A stretch of 64,000 nt of DNA from SABI01 sp028532915 (GCA_963677225.1 OY781923.1:1178001-1242000); one strand, 5' to 3'; shown: positions 25,272-34,529, numbered from the stretch's first letter. Translations and numbers: made by a program. The notes: a model not told the origin generated them from the sequence alone.

Positions 25272-26270
25272 ATGAAGAAAGTAGTTCTCATAATGCTGGT
25301 TACAGTGTGTATGGTAACACCGCTGTTCGCTCAGGGAGGGAGTGAAAGTTCAACGACTAAGATCGGTATCTCTATTCCGAGTGCTGATCACGGCTGGACC
25401 GGTGGTATCGTATGGTGGGCGAACAAGGCTGTAGATGATATCAAAGCCGAGATGCCCGGACGCTTTGAATTCAGGGTTGTTACAGCCGACGGCCCTTCCA
25501 CACAGGTTCAGAACGTCGAAGACCTTCTGGTCTGGGGAATGGATTACCTGGTGATACTTCCACATGAATCTGCTCCGCTTACTCCGATAGTGAAAAGTGT
25601 GCACACAGAAGGTGTGCGCGTCATGGTCGTTGACCGGGGCCTTACCGACACATCTTTCGGATATGTCAATCTTGCAGGAGACAATACCGCTCTCGGTCGT
25701 CTATCAGGAGAATACCTCAGAGACACGATGAAAGAGAGAGGACTGAAATATTATGTCGCAATGGGAGGTCTGCCTGTAACGATCGATACCGAAAGAATGG
25801 ATGCCTTCTTTGCCGAGATGAACAAGGAGAAATCACTGGTCAATCTTCTCGGCGGAAACAAATATGAGTTTGCCGACTGGTCGACTCAGAAAGGATTATC
25901 ACTGATGGAGACCTTTTTGCAGCAGTATCCCCGCATAGATGCGGTATTCTGTCAGGATGATGATGTGCTCACCGGTGTACTTCAGGCCATCAAAGAATCA
26001 GGAAGAGACGATGTGAAGATAGCGCTCGGAGGAGCCGGATCGAAGGTCGTCTATAAGATGATCATGGATGATCATCCTCTGGTGAAAGCTACGGCAACTT
26101 ATCATCCTTCGATGATAGCTGACGGAATTCATTACATCGTGGAAGTCGCTATGGGTGAAAGAGATGATGACTTCCATCTGGCAAAATCTCCGACGACAGT
26201 GGTTATTCCGTCGGTGCTGGTAACAAAAGAGAATGTCGATATGTATTACGAGAGTGAATCGATATTCTGA
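25272..26270 (+). CDS. Sugar ABC transporter substrate-binding protein, RbsB type
   Basis: 332 residues. A signal peptide ends near FAQGG; there is no lipobox cysteine. The mature protein has the periplasmic-binding-protein type I pattern: IGISIPSADHGWTGGIVWWA, VQNVEDLLVWGMDYLVILP, VMVVDRGL, IDAVFCQDDDVLTGVLQAI. AGGAGG lies 8 bases upstream. It is the last gene of the operon and is followed by a hairpin terminator, an unusual end position for the binding protein. Confidence 0.93.
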   Translation: MKKVVLIMLVTVCMVTPLFAQGGSESSTTKIGISIPSADHGWTGGIVWWANKAVDDIKAEMPGRFEFRVVTADGPSTQVQNVEDLLVWGMDYLVILPHESAPLTPIVKSVHTEGVRVMVVDRGLTDTSFGYVNLAGDNTALGRLSGEYLRDTMKERGLKYYVAMGGLPVTIDTERMDAFFAEMNKEKSLVNLLGGNKYEFADWSTQKGLSLMETFLQQYPRIDAVFCQDDDVLTGVLQAIKESGRDDVKIALGGAGSKVVYKMIMDDHPLVKATATYHPSMIADGIHYIVEVAMGERDDDFHLAKSPTTVVIPSVLVTKENVDMYYESESIF

Positions 26271-26298
26271 TCCGGATAGATGGATAAACTTTTTACAG

Positions 26299-26334
26299 GC
26301 AGCCGCTGACGGGGTAAAGCAGGCGGCTGCTTTC
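26299..26334 (+). terminator. Terminator of the second sugar operon
   Basis: GCAGCCGC (26299-26306) pairs with GCGGCTGC (26323-26330), followed by a short T stretch. Confidence 0.65.
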
Positions 26335-26408
26335 ATATTGAAGCCTTCAATTTTAATAACTGTATCTTTCATGTGATCTGTTATATACTTTTGCAGAAAG
26401 GGTTAGTT

Positions 26409-27293
26409 ATGGCAGTTGAAGGAAGATTCGCACGATTTGGCGGTACATGGTATCCGAAAGATCGCACAATTCTCTCTGATATGATTGACTCGATGGCGGA
26501 TCGGACTTTGGTGAGATGTCCAGATCCCCGTCTGGCAATTCTGCCCCATTCCGGGCTCTATTTTTCGCTGCGCAGTTTTTCTCATCTTCTCAGTTCAGCG
26601 CAAAAACCTATCAGCCATGTCATCATATTCAGTCCATCCCACTATTATCCGCTGCACAATGACAGAATATATCAAAGCAGGTTCTCCTGGTATGAGACTC
26701 CATTCGGAAATCTGGAAAACCGTACACTTGAACTGAATTATCCGTTATATGAACATCAGGATGCTTTTGCACATGAGCATGCTGTTGAGATGGTGATGCC
26801 GATCCTCGGGTATATTCAGAAGCGGCAGAAGAAGAACATCGGACTATCACTTTTTCTTGTCAACCGGCTCACCGGCGAAAACATTACCGAAGATTTCGCC
26901 TATTCTCTGTTGAAGAATCTTCGGCAACAGCCGGAATTTCCTGATGAGACCCTCATTCTCGCCTCGAGTGATTTCACTCATTACGGAAGAGTATATGATC
27001 ATACGCCCTTCAAAGGGCGATCTGATACTGAAGTCCTTTCCGAGATCGAAAAGGCTGACAAATCAGTTATCTCTGATCTGATTGCCGGCAGACATTCTCA
27101 GAAATCGATCTATCCCTGTAATGCCTGCGGATATGCTGCAATGAGCATCATCTCTCAACTGGCCAAGGTCCTAAAACTCCATGGTGAAATCATAGATTAT
27201 TACCATTCATCAGATATCTCTCAAGATTTGAAACAGAATGTATCTTACGCCACTGTTTTCTTTAAAGAGGAGAGTTTATATGAATTCGAGTAA
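26409..27293 (+). CDS. amrB: AmmeMemoRadiSam system protein B (MEMO1 family)
   Basis: 294 residues from ATG 26409 (MAVEGRFARFGGTWYPKD); upstream frame codons are AT-rich leader. Relatives of human MEMO1 carry a metal site made from His-His-Cys with a nearby Asp. Here these read ILPHSGLYF, IFSPSHYYP, YPCNACGYAA and ASSDFTHYG, so the set is complete. It resembles extradiol dioxygenase folds; bacterial function is unknown. It is the first of three adjacent genes that define the AmmeMemoRadiSam system, and it overlaps the next gene by 14 bases. Confidence 0.9.
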   Translation: MAVEGRFARFGGTWYPKDRTILSDMIDSMADRTLVRCPDPRLAILPHSGLYFSLRSFSHLLSSAQKPISHVIIFSPSHYYPLHNDRIYQSRFSWYETPFGNLENRTLELNYPLYEHQDAFAHEHAVEMVMPILGYIQKRQKKNIGLSLFLVNRLTGENITEDFAYSLLKNLRQQPEFPDETLILASSDFTHYGRVYDHTPFKGRSDTEVLSEIEKADKSVISDLIAGRHSQKSIYPCNACGYAAMSIISQLAKVLKLHGEIIDYYHSSDISQDLKQNVSYATVFFKEESLYEFE

Positions 27294-27867
27294 TAGACTG
27301 CTGCTGCTGACGATCGCTCACCAGTCGATATGTGAGACATTGGAAAAAAAAACACCCTACACATATATGCAGGTGAAAGAAGATCCTCCCGAAGAGGTCA
27401 TTCATCCGCAGGGAGTTTTCGTTACACTCAAGACGAAGCATAAAGATTATACCTCTTTGAGGGGGTGTATCGGCAATATTGAAGGGAATAGGCCTATCTA
27501 TGAAAATGTCTATCAGTTGGCGAAAGAGAGCGCCTTCAAAGATCCGAGATTCCCTCCTTTGACAATGAAAGAACTTCCTTCGATCTGTATACAGATATCG
27601 ATTCTTTCAAAACTGAAGCCTATATCGTCGATGGATGAGGTGATCCTCGGGACTCACGGGGTAGTATATGAATACCGCCTGCACCGCGCGCTCTTTCTTC
27701 CAGAGGTTGCCGTGGAGCAGAAGTGGAACACTTCCCGTCTTTTCGGCCAGCTGTGTATGAAAGCTTCTTTGCCTCCAACCCACTGGAAAAGCGGAGAAGG
27801 CACCTTTTATGTCTTTACGACAGAGACCTTCGAGGACAGCAGAAATGGATCAGGTTCAGCGATGTGA
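27280..27867 (+). CDS. amrA: AmmeMemoRadiSam system protein A (AMMECR1 domain)
   Basis: 195 residues from ATG 27280, which follows GAGGAGAG. The AMMECR1 domain is marked by GVFVTLKTKHKDYTSLRGCIGNIEG (read in two halves), the ESAFKDPRFPPL segment, EVILGTHGVV and LFLPEVAVEQKWNTSRL. No catalytic reaction is established for this domain. It overlaps the MEMO gene at its start and the radical SAM gene at its end (23 bases), so the three products are made from one coupled message. Confidence 0.92.
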   Translation: MNSSNRLLLLTIAHQSICETLEKKTPYTYMQVKEDPPEEVIHPQGVFVTLKTKHKDYTSLRGCIGNIEGNRPIYENVYQLAKESAFKDPRFPPLTMKELPSICIQISILSKLKPISSMDEVILGTHGVVYEYRLHRALFLPEVAVEQKWNTSRLFGQLCMKASLPPTHWKSGEGTFYVFTTETFEDSRNGSGSAM

Positions 27868-28819
27868 CTTCTGCTGCAGATGCTGTCTGCTGCAGAAAGG
27901 AGAATTCGGGGAATGCGGTGTAAGATATTGCGACGGGAATGCCGTTATCGACTCTCCTGAACAGAAGATTGTTGCAGTACACCTGGACCGGATAGAGAAG
28001 AAGCCTCTCTATCATTTCTTTCCTAAAGAGAAGACGCTCTCTTTGGGAGCCTTGGGGTGCAACCTTCACTGCACATTCTGTCAGAATTATCAGTTGAGCC
28101 AGAAACCGTATATCAATGATTTCTCCTCCTCGCTCTATGAGGATTTCCCTTTCATAAGGATGCTGTCGCAGTGCCGCTCCAGAGTAATGAGTTACACTTA
28201 CAATGAACCGATCGTCTGGCAGGATGTTGTACTCCAAATTGCTGAGAAGGTAAGACAGGAAGGCGGTTTCAATGTGATGGTTACAAACGGAACCTTCTCG
28301 GAAAAATCCCTCGAAATTATGGTACCCCATATCGATGCTTTCAACATCGATTTCAAAGGAGATGAATCTTTTTACGAAGAGATATGCAAAGCTCCCGGAG
28401 CATTTCGTGCTGTCAGTGATGCTATCGAATATATAAACGGACAGACTGGTAAAGTGCTGGAGGTAACGACTCTCGTCATTGAAAGATATCACACACAGCA
28501 GATACTTCAGAAGATGTTCGAGCATCTGATGAATCTTGGTGTGAATGTTCTTCATCTTTCCCGTTTCTTTCCCGCCTACAAGATGAGCGGTGAAAAAAGC
28601 ACTTCAATTTCCTATCTTGAGATGGCAAAGGAGATCGCACAACAGTGCGGTATTCCCTATGTCTATCTTGGAAATGTTTCTCTTTTTGATGACCGATATA
28701 TCGTCTGTCCCCGATGCGGCTGCACTATCGAAAGGAATAGGACATCAGGTCTAGCTGACGATAAAGGGGAGCTTTACTGCCCTTCGTGTGGGGATTTGAT
28801 CTACGGAAGGTTTGCCTAA
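27845..28819 (+). CDS. amrS: AmmeMemoRadiSam system radical SAM enzyme
   Basis: 324 residues from ATG 27845. The N-terminus is Cys-rich (CDFCCRCC and GECGVR). The radical SAM cluster motif CNLHCTFCQNY is near residue 74, SYTYNEP and FNIDFKGDESFY follow, and a C-terminal zinc ribbon has CPRCGC and CPSCG. The family is close to pyruvate-formate-lyase-activase-like proteins, but no glycyl-radical partner is next to it. Its stop codon overlaps that of the convergent gene at 28816 by 4 bases, with no terminator space. Confidence 0.92.
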   Translation: MDQVQRCDFCCRCCLLQKGEFGECGVRYCDGNAVIDSPEQKIVAVHLDRIEKKPLYHFFPKEKTLSLGALGCNLHCTFCQNYQLSQKPYINDFSSSLYEDFPFIRMLSQCRSRVMSYTYNEPIVWQDVVLQIAEKVRQEGGFNVMVTNGTFSEKSLEIMVPHIDAFNIDFKGDESFYEEICKAPGAFRAVSDAIEYINGQTGKVLEVTTLVIERYHTQQILQKMFEHLMNLGVNVLHLSRFFPAYKMSGEKSTSISYLEMAKEIAQQCGIPYVYLGNVSLFDDRYIVCPRCGCTIERNRTSGLADDKGELYCPSCGDLIYGRFA

Positions 28820-29832
28820 TCACTTACAAGTTCAATGATGATATCGCTCGTGTATTCTCCTGGGAATAAGTAATTGCTGGTGTAATTAAGATCAGAGACG
28901 GCAATCTCGATGAAATCCTGCCAGTATCCTGAAGTTCCCAATCCGGGAACGTCGACACTGAAAGATCCGGCAGAAGGTAATGTTCTGCCGGGCACATATA
29001 CTTTGTATTTCAGTATTGAGCTGTTGGTCTCATGAGTGAATTCAAAATCACCGAAATCAGGATCGATCTTCGGGCTGATCTTCAATGAATAGTCGCTGGA
29101 CAGATCATCATCATTACTCGTGAATGTGACCGATCCCACGACCAGTGTGCCTCCGGAATTATGGAGTCCTTCTACATCAATATTCTCGGCGCTGGAGTAG
29201 GGGACGACCTGCAGGTCGGTGACTACCGGTTCGGGTACTTCTCCCTGTTCAATGTAGTACATCTGAATGAAGAACATATATTCATCGATGAGCACCTGAT
29301 TCTCTGTTCCGTATTCGGCGAATATCTGGACGTTCAATGTCGTTTCGTAGGTACCTTCCCACCCGTAGCGGTATTTGTTGCGAGGAGTGATGCTCATCCT
29401 TATCTGACCGTCGTTGATGGAAGAGATCCCTAGATTTGTTTCGATCTGTTTGGGGCTGGTATTCATACTGTTGTTGCCGCCGACGGTTATCGTGTATTTT
29501 ACGTCGAAATACAATGACGGATCTTCAACATTTCTGAGGGTGGGAGAACTTTCATTGGCAGTGAACACCCAGGTGAGTTCCTGGTGGGCGCTGTCCCACA
29601 GATTCTGAAGCTCGCTCCAAGTATACTGATTCGTAAGATCATCGTTCCTCTTGATTTGAAGATATCCGAGATAAATGCTGTTTAATTCCCATTGAAAGTT
29701 TTTTGTGTTGTTCATCGTAGAACTGTTCTGGTTGAACTGTGTGGTATACCATGAAGGATCAACCTGTGCGAAGACAGATAACGATGCGATTATCAGGATG
29801 GCGACTGCAATAACAGTGACTTTTCTTTTCAT
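28816..29832 (-). CDS. Exported beta-rich hypothetical protein
   Basis: 338 residues from ATG 29832 (AAGGAAG upstream). A clear signal peptide (KRKVTVIAVAILIIASLSVFAQ) is cleaved at FAQ|VDP. The mature part is rich in Ser, Thr, Asn and Tyr with alternating hydrophobics, and ends LFPGEYTSDIIIELVSD. That ending resembles secreted beta-sandwich (fimbrial or spore-coat-U-like) domains, but the resemblance is weak. I do not recognise the family. Localisation is periplasmic or surface. It is followed on the transcript only by the convergent rSAM gene, and preceded by the RND exporter with a 68-base gap. Confidence 0.75.
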   Translation of the reverse strand: MKRKVTVIAVAILIIASLSVFAQVDPSWYTTQFNQNSSTMNNTKNFQWELNSIYLGYLQIKRNDDLTNQYTWSELQNLWDSAHQELTWVFTANESSPTLRNVEDPSLYFDVKYTITVGGNNSMNTSPKQIETNLGISSINDGQIRMSITPRNKYRYGWEGTYETTLNVQIFAEYGTENQVLIDEYMFFIQMYYIEQGEVPEPVVTDLQVVPYSSAENIDVEGLHNSGGTLVVGSVTFTSNDDDLSSDYSLKISPKIDPDFGDFEFTHETNSSILKYKVYVPGRTLPSAGSFSVDVPGLGTSGYWQDFIEIAVSDLNYTSNYLFPGEYTSDIIIELVSD

Positions 29833-29900
29833 ATGAATAGTTCTTCCTTGCAATCAAGTCTAATAAAACAAATGAAATAAGGCAAGAAGCATACTCGGTA

Positions 29901-32219
29901 TTATTTCTTCCCGGGAAGCAGTTTCCAATGAAGCGTCTCTGTCACCAGAATCACAGGAGGCAGGATGAACAGTGTGGCAAGCATCGTATTGAGAAGGGAA
30001 ATGGAAACGAGGATCCCGAAATAGCGGATCGGAGTGTAGGAGCCGAAACTCAGCATCGATATTCCCAGAACGATCGCTGCCGTCGTAAGGAGAATCGGTC
30101 GACTCGTCTCATGAATCGTCTCTCTCAGGCGGAGGCGCACATTGTGATACTTGTTGATGACCACCTTGTTCTTGTATCTGATGAGAAAGTGGATGGCATC
30201 ATCGATACCGACACCGATGGTAACACTGCTGAAGCCGATGGTAATGATATCGAAGGGGATACCGGTGAAGAACATGAAAATATAGTTGACCATGATCCCG
30301 ACAACGATGGGGATTATGCTGTAGATACCGAACTTGAAAGACCTGAAAGAGATCGTTGACAGAAGGAAGACCAAAACGAATGAGATAAGAGTCGCTTTGT
30401 TCTGATCACTCGTGATAGTGTCGCTGAACAATATCGCATCGGTGCCGTCTCCCCATGCATGAGGTTCAGCTCCCTGAGGCAGAAGATCAAGATTCTCTTC
30501 GATGAGTTCCTGAATACGGACCGCGCTGGCGACTGTCTGGAAATCCTGATCCTGCGCATCCCAGACTTTGAGAATGATCGTCATCTCGGTGGCATCATCA
30601 TTGATGAGCATCCTTATCTGATCACTAGCCTGGTCATCCTGTGTGAGCAGCCTCATGAATCTCGACAGCAGATTGATCAGCCCCTTGGACTGAGGGATCT
30701 CGGATTTGCCGGAATAGACTTTGTTCATGAACGACACATACTCGGAATAGCTGAGAATATGGGATACATCGTCGGAGCTGTCAAGCAGAGTCTGCTCGAA
30801 GATGTGGATCTGTTCGAGTACCTCGGGGTCAAGAAAGTAGTTCTCTTCTCCCTCGGGCGCTGTCAGTGTCACATAATGGTTATGAACACCCTGGAATTCT
30901 TTGACGATCCTCATCGAATCGACGATGAGAGGTTCTTTTCGGGGGAAGTAGGTCATGTAGTTTGTCTGCAGTCCGACATGATCTTTCGTGAGAAAGAAGC
31001 CCAGAACGATCAATACACTCAGTGCGATAAAGGTTCTCCACCGTTTCATGACAATACGTGAACTGCTTCTGCTGATATGGGCGATGATCCCCTGTGTGTA
31101 CTGCATCATATGCTGCTTTCTCGGAGCGATCGTGATAGTCAGGACCGCCGGAAGATAGGTAACAGAGAGAAGTGCACAGAAAGTGATACCTATTGAAACA
31201 GAGACTCCGAACTGCTTGAAGGCATCAGTGCGGGCGCTGAGAAGACTGAGAAAGCCTATGATATCGGTGATACATGCGAGGATGATGGTTCTGCCGATCT
31301 TCGAGACGGCTTTATAGATATAATTTTCATTGCCCTCATGGTAGCTTTGGAAATATTCGGTAAGGACGTGAATACTGTAGGATGAGCCGATCGTGAGAAC
31401 AAGAACCGGGGTGACGATGTTCACGACCGTCAGTTTGAAACCGAGAAGAGCCATCGCCCCGAAGGTCCACACTATTCCGATGACCGAGAGAGTGAAGGGG
31501 ATGACCGATGCCCTCTTGGCTTTGAACGACAGGTAGTAAACGGCCAGAATGACAAGGAAACTCAAAGAAAGTAGAGTAATCAGATCCTTTGACAGGTAGC
31601 CCATGATCCGCTTTGAAGTCGGAAGGTCTCCTGAAACAGAAACTGTCGCCGACTGTTCGACATCAAAGAAGATCGCCGAGAAATCATCGAGCATTTCCAG
31701 ATCGTCAGGATCGGCCTGGAACTGGAAGATGAACGATGTGTAGGTCTTTGAGACAAGAAGTCCCTTCACGATATCATCATTTCTCACTTTCTGTTCAAAA
31801 CTGTCCACGGTCTGTTCATCCCAGACTATCTCGCCGCTGTTTGCAAGCATCGGAACGCTGACAAGTCTTGTTCCCCGTTTCTCGATGGTCGTGAAATCGA
31901 AGATAGAAGTTACCGACCCTACACTCGGATGGTCCTTCATCTCTTCGACGGCCGTGTACAACGAACTCAAGAAGTCGGGGTCGAACAGATCGTCTGTGGT
32001 CACCATCACGGTGAACTGGGAACTGAATCTGGTGTTCTCGGAACTTGTGATGTCATACTTGCCTCCCGAAGGGGGGATCATATCACTGTAATTTGCACTG
32101 AATTCGAGCTTCAGAATCGCTAATGCCCCGAATAATAATGTTATCAGGACCACCAGAGCTACCGTCAGGCGGGGTGAAGATTGAACTTTCTTGATAAGCT
32201 TGTCGATTGATGAATACAT
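29901..32219 (-). CDS. RND superfamily exporter (MMPL/HpnN-like)
   Basis: 772 residues with two repeats, each one membrane helix, a large external loop, then five helices: about 12 membrane segments. The first repeat begins SPRLTVALVVLITLLFGALA. The transmembrane charged motif typical of RND pumps appears as SVTIGVGIDDAIHFLIRYKN in the second half and as VLTIGSSYSIHVLTEY in the first. Members export lipids, hopanoids or lipoproteins using the proton or sodium gradient. AGGAG lies 5 bases before the ATG. The exported protein downstream is a plausible partner (inference). Confidence 0.88.
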   Translation of the reverse strand: MYSSIDKLIKKVQSSPRLTVALVVLITLLFGALAILKLEFSANYSDMIPPSGGKYDITSSENTRFSSQFTVMVTTDDLFDPDFLSSLYTAVEEMKDHPSVGSVTSIFDFTTIEKRGTRLVSVPMLANSGEIVWDEQTVDSFEQKVRNDDIVKGLLVSKTYTSFIFQFQADPDDLEMLDDFSAIFFDVEQSATVSVSGDLPTSKRIMGYLSKDLITLLSLSFLVILAVYYLSFKAKRASVIPFTLSVIGIVWTFGAMALLGFKLTVVNIVTPVLVLTIGSSYSIHVLTEYFQSYHEGNENYIYKAVSKIGRTIILACITDIIGFLSLLSARTDAFKQFGVSVSIGITFCALLSVTYLPAVLTITIAPRKQHMMQYTQGIIAHISRSSSRIVMKRWRTFIALSVLIVLGFFLTKDHVGLQTNYMTYFPRKEPLIVDSMRIVKEFQGVHNHYVTLTAPEGEENYFLDPEVLEQIHIFEQTLLDSSDDVSHILSYSEYVSFMNKVYSGKSEIPQSKGLINLLSRFMRLLTQDDQASDQIRMLINDDATEMTIILKVWDAQDQDFQTVASAVRIQELIEENLDLLPQGAEPHAWGDGTDAILFSDTITSDQNKATLISFVLVFLLSTISFRSFKFGIYSIIPIVVGIMVNYIFMFFTGIPFDIITIGFSSVTIGVGIDDAIHFLIRYKNKVVINKYHNVRLRLRETIHETSRPILLTTAAIVLGISMLSFGSYTPIRYFGILVSISLLNTMLATLFILPPVILVTETLHWKLLPGKK

Positions 32220-32308
32220 GATACTCCTATTCTAGACAATTCACTGACAGGTAAGCAAGCATAATGTTTCCATTATTCTACCCTGGAATGCTTTCGTTCT
32301 ACTATATA

Positions 32309-32328
32309 CTTCAGATAAGCATCTGAAG
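32309..32328. repeat. Inverted repeat between RND exporter and helicase genes
   Basis: CTTCAGAT (32309-32316) and ATCTGAAG (32321-32328) form a perfect 8-bp stem with a 4-base loop. It lies 8 bases from the helicase terminator, upstream of the exporter gene. Confidence 0.55.
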
Positions 32329-32335
32329 CATCATG

Positions 32336-32367
32336 AAAAAGGTTTATTCAACTGTATGAATAAACCT
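32336..32367 (-). terminator. Terminator of the DEAD-box helicase gene
   Basis: AGGTTTATTCA (32340-32350) pairs perfectly with TGAATAAACCT (32357-32367). The A-run at 32336-32340 gives a U-run on the minus-strand transcript. Confidence 0.85.
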
Positions 32368-32388
32368 GTTCGATGAAAATTGGTGACA

Positions 32389-34179
32389 TTATCTGCTGTT
32401 TTTCTTGGACCTCTTTCCCTTCTTGAAATCGGGTTTTCCCGACCTGCGTCTCGAGTCATCCCGTCTATTGCGGAAAGAATCGTGTCCGTCCCCTTTGAAC
32501 TTTGCCAGATGTCTGCCGTTGGGGTTGTCGGGTTTTGCCCGTGTGATCACAGGTTTTCCGTCATTTTTCAGATCTGAGAAGGTCGATAGAATGATCTTCG
32601 CAGCATCTGAATCAGCTGTCACGAATGAGAAATCCTGCATGATCTTCACATCGTTGAGCTGAGCATCACTGACGCGGGTATGTTCTTTGATGAAATCGAC
32701 AAGGACCCGTTTGGTCATTCCATGTTTGAAACCACGGGCGATAAACAGCCGTGTTTCTCTGTCGGATTCACCTTTTCTCCGTGACCAGTTGTCTTTGCTC
32801 GCATACCGGTCATCATCATACCTGGAATTCTTCTGTCGCTGAGGCTTATCCTCTATCGCATTGATCTTCCTGTACTCGCTGACTTGAAGCTGACTTCCGT
32901 AGTGTTTTTCCAGCAATGTCGTGACGATAGTCCCGGGGTCTGTGATCTCAAGCAGGTCCTGGGCCATCTCGGCATATTCTTTCTGGTGTTTCGAATCGAC
33001 TGAAGATATGATGGAATCAAGGATCCTCTCTCTTTTGATTGCGACGATCGCTCTGGCATCGGGTACGATCTCTTTTTCTATCTCGGAGCCTACCGAACGT
33101 TTGATGAAAGTGAATCTTCTTGTCTCGGAAGGGGTTACGAAGGTGATAGCGCTGCCGCTTTTTCCTGCACGGCCGGTTCTGCCGATTCTGTGAACATATG
33201 TCTCCGGATTCTGCGGAATCGTATAGTTGATCACATGAGTAAGATCCTGCACATCGATTCCCCGTGCTGCGACATCGGTGGCAACCAGAATGGATACTCT
33301 TCTTTCCCGAAACTTGTGAAGGATGATCTCCCGCTGTTTCTGTGCGAGATCTCCATGTATCGCTTCAGAGTTGTACCCTCTGTCTATCAGCATTCTGCTC
33401 ACTTCATCGCTCTGCATCTTCGTTCTGCAGAATACAAGACCGTAAAAATCGGGAGCGATATCGATAAGGCGGCACAGAAGTTCGATTTTATCTTTTTCTC
33501 TCACCTGATAATAATGCTGATCGGTGAGATTTGCTGTCTGGTCTTTGCTTTCGATCTTCACCAGCGAATAATCTTTCATGAACTGTTTGGCCAGTGAGAG
33601 GATCGGTTTGGGCATTGTCGCACTGAACAGAAGCATTCTCTTCTCTTCGGGTGATTGTGACAGGATCGATTCGATGTCTTCGATAAATCCCATATTCAGC
33701 ATTTCGTCGGCCTCATCAAGAACAGCAAACTGGAGATGTGAGAGATCGAGAGTCCCCCGTCTGATATGATCGAGAACTCTTCCCGGAGTTCCCACTACCA
33801 CATTGACTCCTTTGCGGAGTCTGCGTACCTGAAGGTCCATCGAAGAGCCGCCGTAAACTGGAAGAATGTTGAGCTCTCTTTCTCCTTTCATCGATTCGAT
33901 CTCGGCTGCGACCTGCACAGCCAGCTCCCTTGTAGGACTCAGAATCAATGCCTGTACGTGTTTTGAGCTGGTGTCGACGATTTCCAGGATAGGAAGGCCG
34001 AAGGCAGCGGTTTTACCTGTTCCGGTTTGAGCTTGACCTACGACATCACACTGTTGTTTCAACAGAAGCGGGATACAGGCAGCCTGTATCTCGGTAGGTT
34101 CTTTAAAACCCTTTTTTTCAAGGGCATCCAATGTGCTCCGGGTCAACCCGAGAGCTGCGAAATTCTCCAATTGTTGCAT
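32389..34179 (-). CDS. deaD: DEAD-box ATP-dependent RNA helicase (DeaD/CsdA/DbpA-like)
   Basis: 596 residues. Helicase core motifs: Q motif near residue 13-30, AQTGTGKTAAFGLP, PTRELAVQ, GTPGRVLDH, LDEADEML, SATMP, LVATDVAARGIDV and YVHRIGRTGRAG. After the core comes a linker, an RRM-like DbpA-type RNA-binding domain (TRLFIARGFKHGM to about residue 555), and a Lys/Arg-rich tail (KPDFKKGKRSKK). It unwinds RNA duplexes in ribosome assembly or cold growth. Shine-Dalgarno AGGAG precedes the ATG. It is a single-gene unit with a strong terminator. Confidence 0.93.
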   Translation of the reverse strand: MQQLENFAALGLTRSTLDALEKKGFKEPTEIQAACIPLLLKQQCDVVGQAQTGTGKTAAFGLPILEIVDTSSKHVQALILSPTRELAVQVAAEIESMKGERELNILPVYGGSSMDLQVRRLRKGVNVVVGTPGRVLDHIRRGTLDLSHLQFAVLDEADEMLNMGFIEDIESILSQSPEEKRMLLFSATMPKPILSLAKQFMKDYSLVKIESKDQTANLTDQHYYQVREKDKIELLCRLIDIAPDFYGLVFCRTKMQSDEVSRMLIDRGYNSEAIHGDLAQKQREIILHKFRERRVSILVATDVAARGIDVQDLTHVINYTIPQNPETYVHRIGRTGRAGKSGSAITFVTPSETRRFTFIKRSVGSEIEKEIVPDARAIVAIKRERILDSIISSVDSKHQKEYAEMAQDLLEITDPGTIVTTLLEKHYGSQLQVSEYRKINAIEDKPQRQKNSRYDDDRYASKDNWSRRKGESDRETRLFIARGFKHGMTKRVLVDFIKEHTRVSDAQLNDVKIMQDFSFVTADSDAAKIILSTFSDLKNDGKPVITRAKPDNPNGRHLAKFKGDGHDSFRNRRDDSRRRSGKPDFKKGKRSKKNSR

Positions 34180-34308
34180 GAGACTCCTAATACTATATGT
34201 TGTGCTGATAAGGATATGAATAAAGGCACTGTTTCACTGTATACAAATGTCGAGACTTATGCAATATGAGCAACACTGTGGATAAAGATGATACTTTTAA
34301 AATACTGA

Positions 34309-34337
34309 TTGACATGGGATCAGTGAGAAGCTACTAT
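34309..34337 (+). promoter_or_regulatory. Sigma70-type promoter of the nrdDG operon
   Basis: Perfect TTGACA (34309-34314), 17-base spacer, TACTAT (34332-34337). Transcription would begin near 34344, just before the cobalamin riboswitch. Confidence 0.8.
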
Positions 34338-34377
34338 TTATAGCGTACTGTTAGTACATAAACACTATATATTGTGT

Positions 34378-34512
34378 GTATAGGATCAGGGAAGTCGGGT
34401 GTGAAGCCCGCGCGGTCCCGCCGCTGTGAAGGTTAGGGTGCACAGATGAACCACTGGAAATGATTTTCCGGGAAGGACTGTGAACCTGTTGAGCCGAAGC
34501 CAGAATACCTCC
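34378..34512 (+). ncRNA. Cobalamin (B12) riboswitch aptamer
   Basis: The class hallmark GCGCGGTCCCGCCGCTGT is present at 34410-34427, preceded by GGGTGTGAAGCCC. TTTTCCGGGAAGGACTGTGAACC then GAGCCGAAGCCAGAATACC (B12 box, 34496-34509) close the core. It senses adenosylcobalamin-type cofactors. It lies between the promoter and nrdD, which encodes a B12-independent ribonucleotide reductase. High cobalamin should therefore turn nrdDG down (known logic for this riboswitch class). Confidence 0.92.
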
Positions 34513-34529
34513 CTATACGTACACGTTGT

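Noticed and set aside
27815..28555. 246-codon minus-strand frame
   Set aside because: Antisense to the AmmeMemoRadiSam radical SAM gene, no motif.
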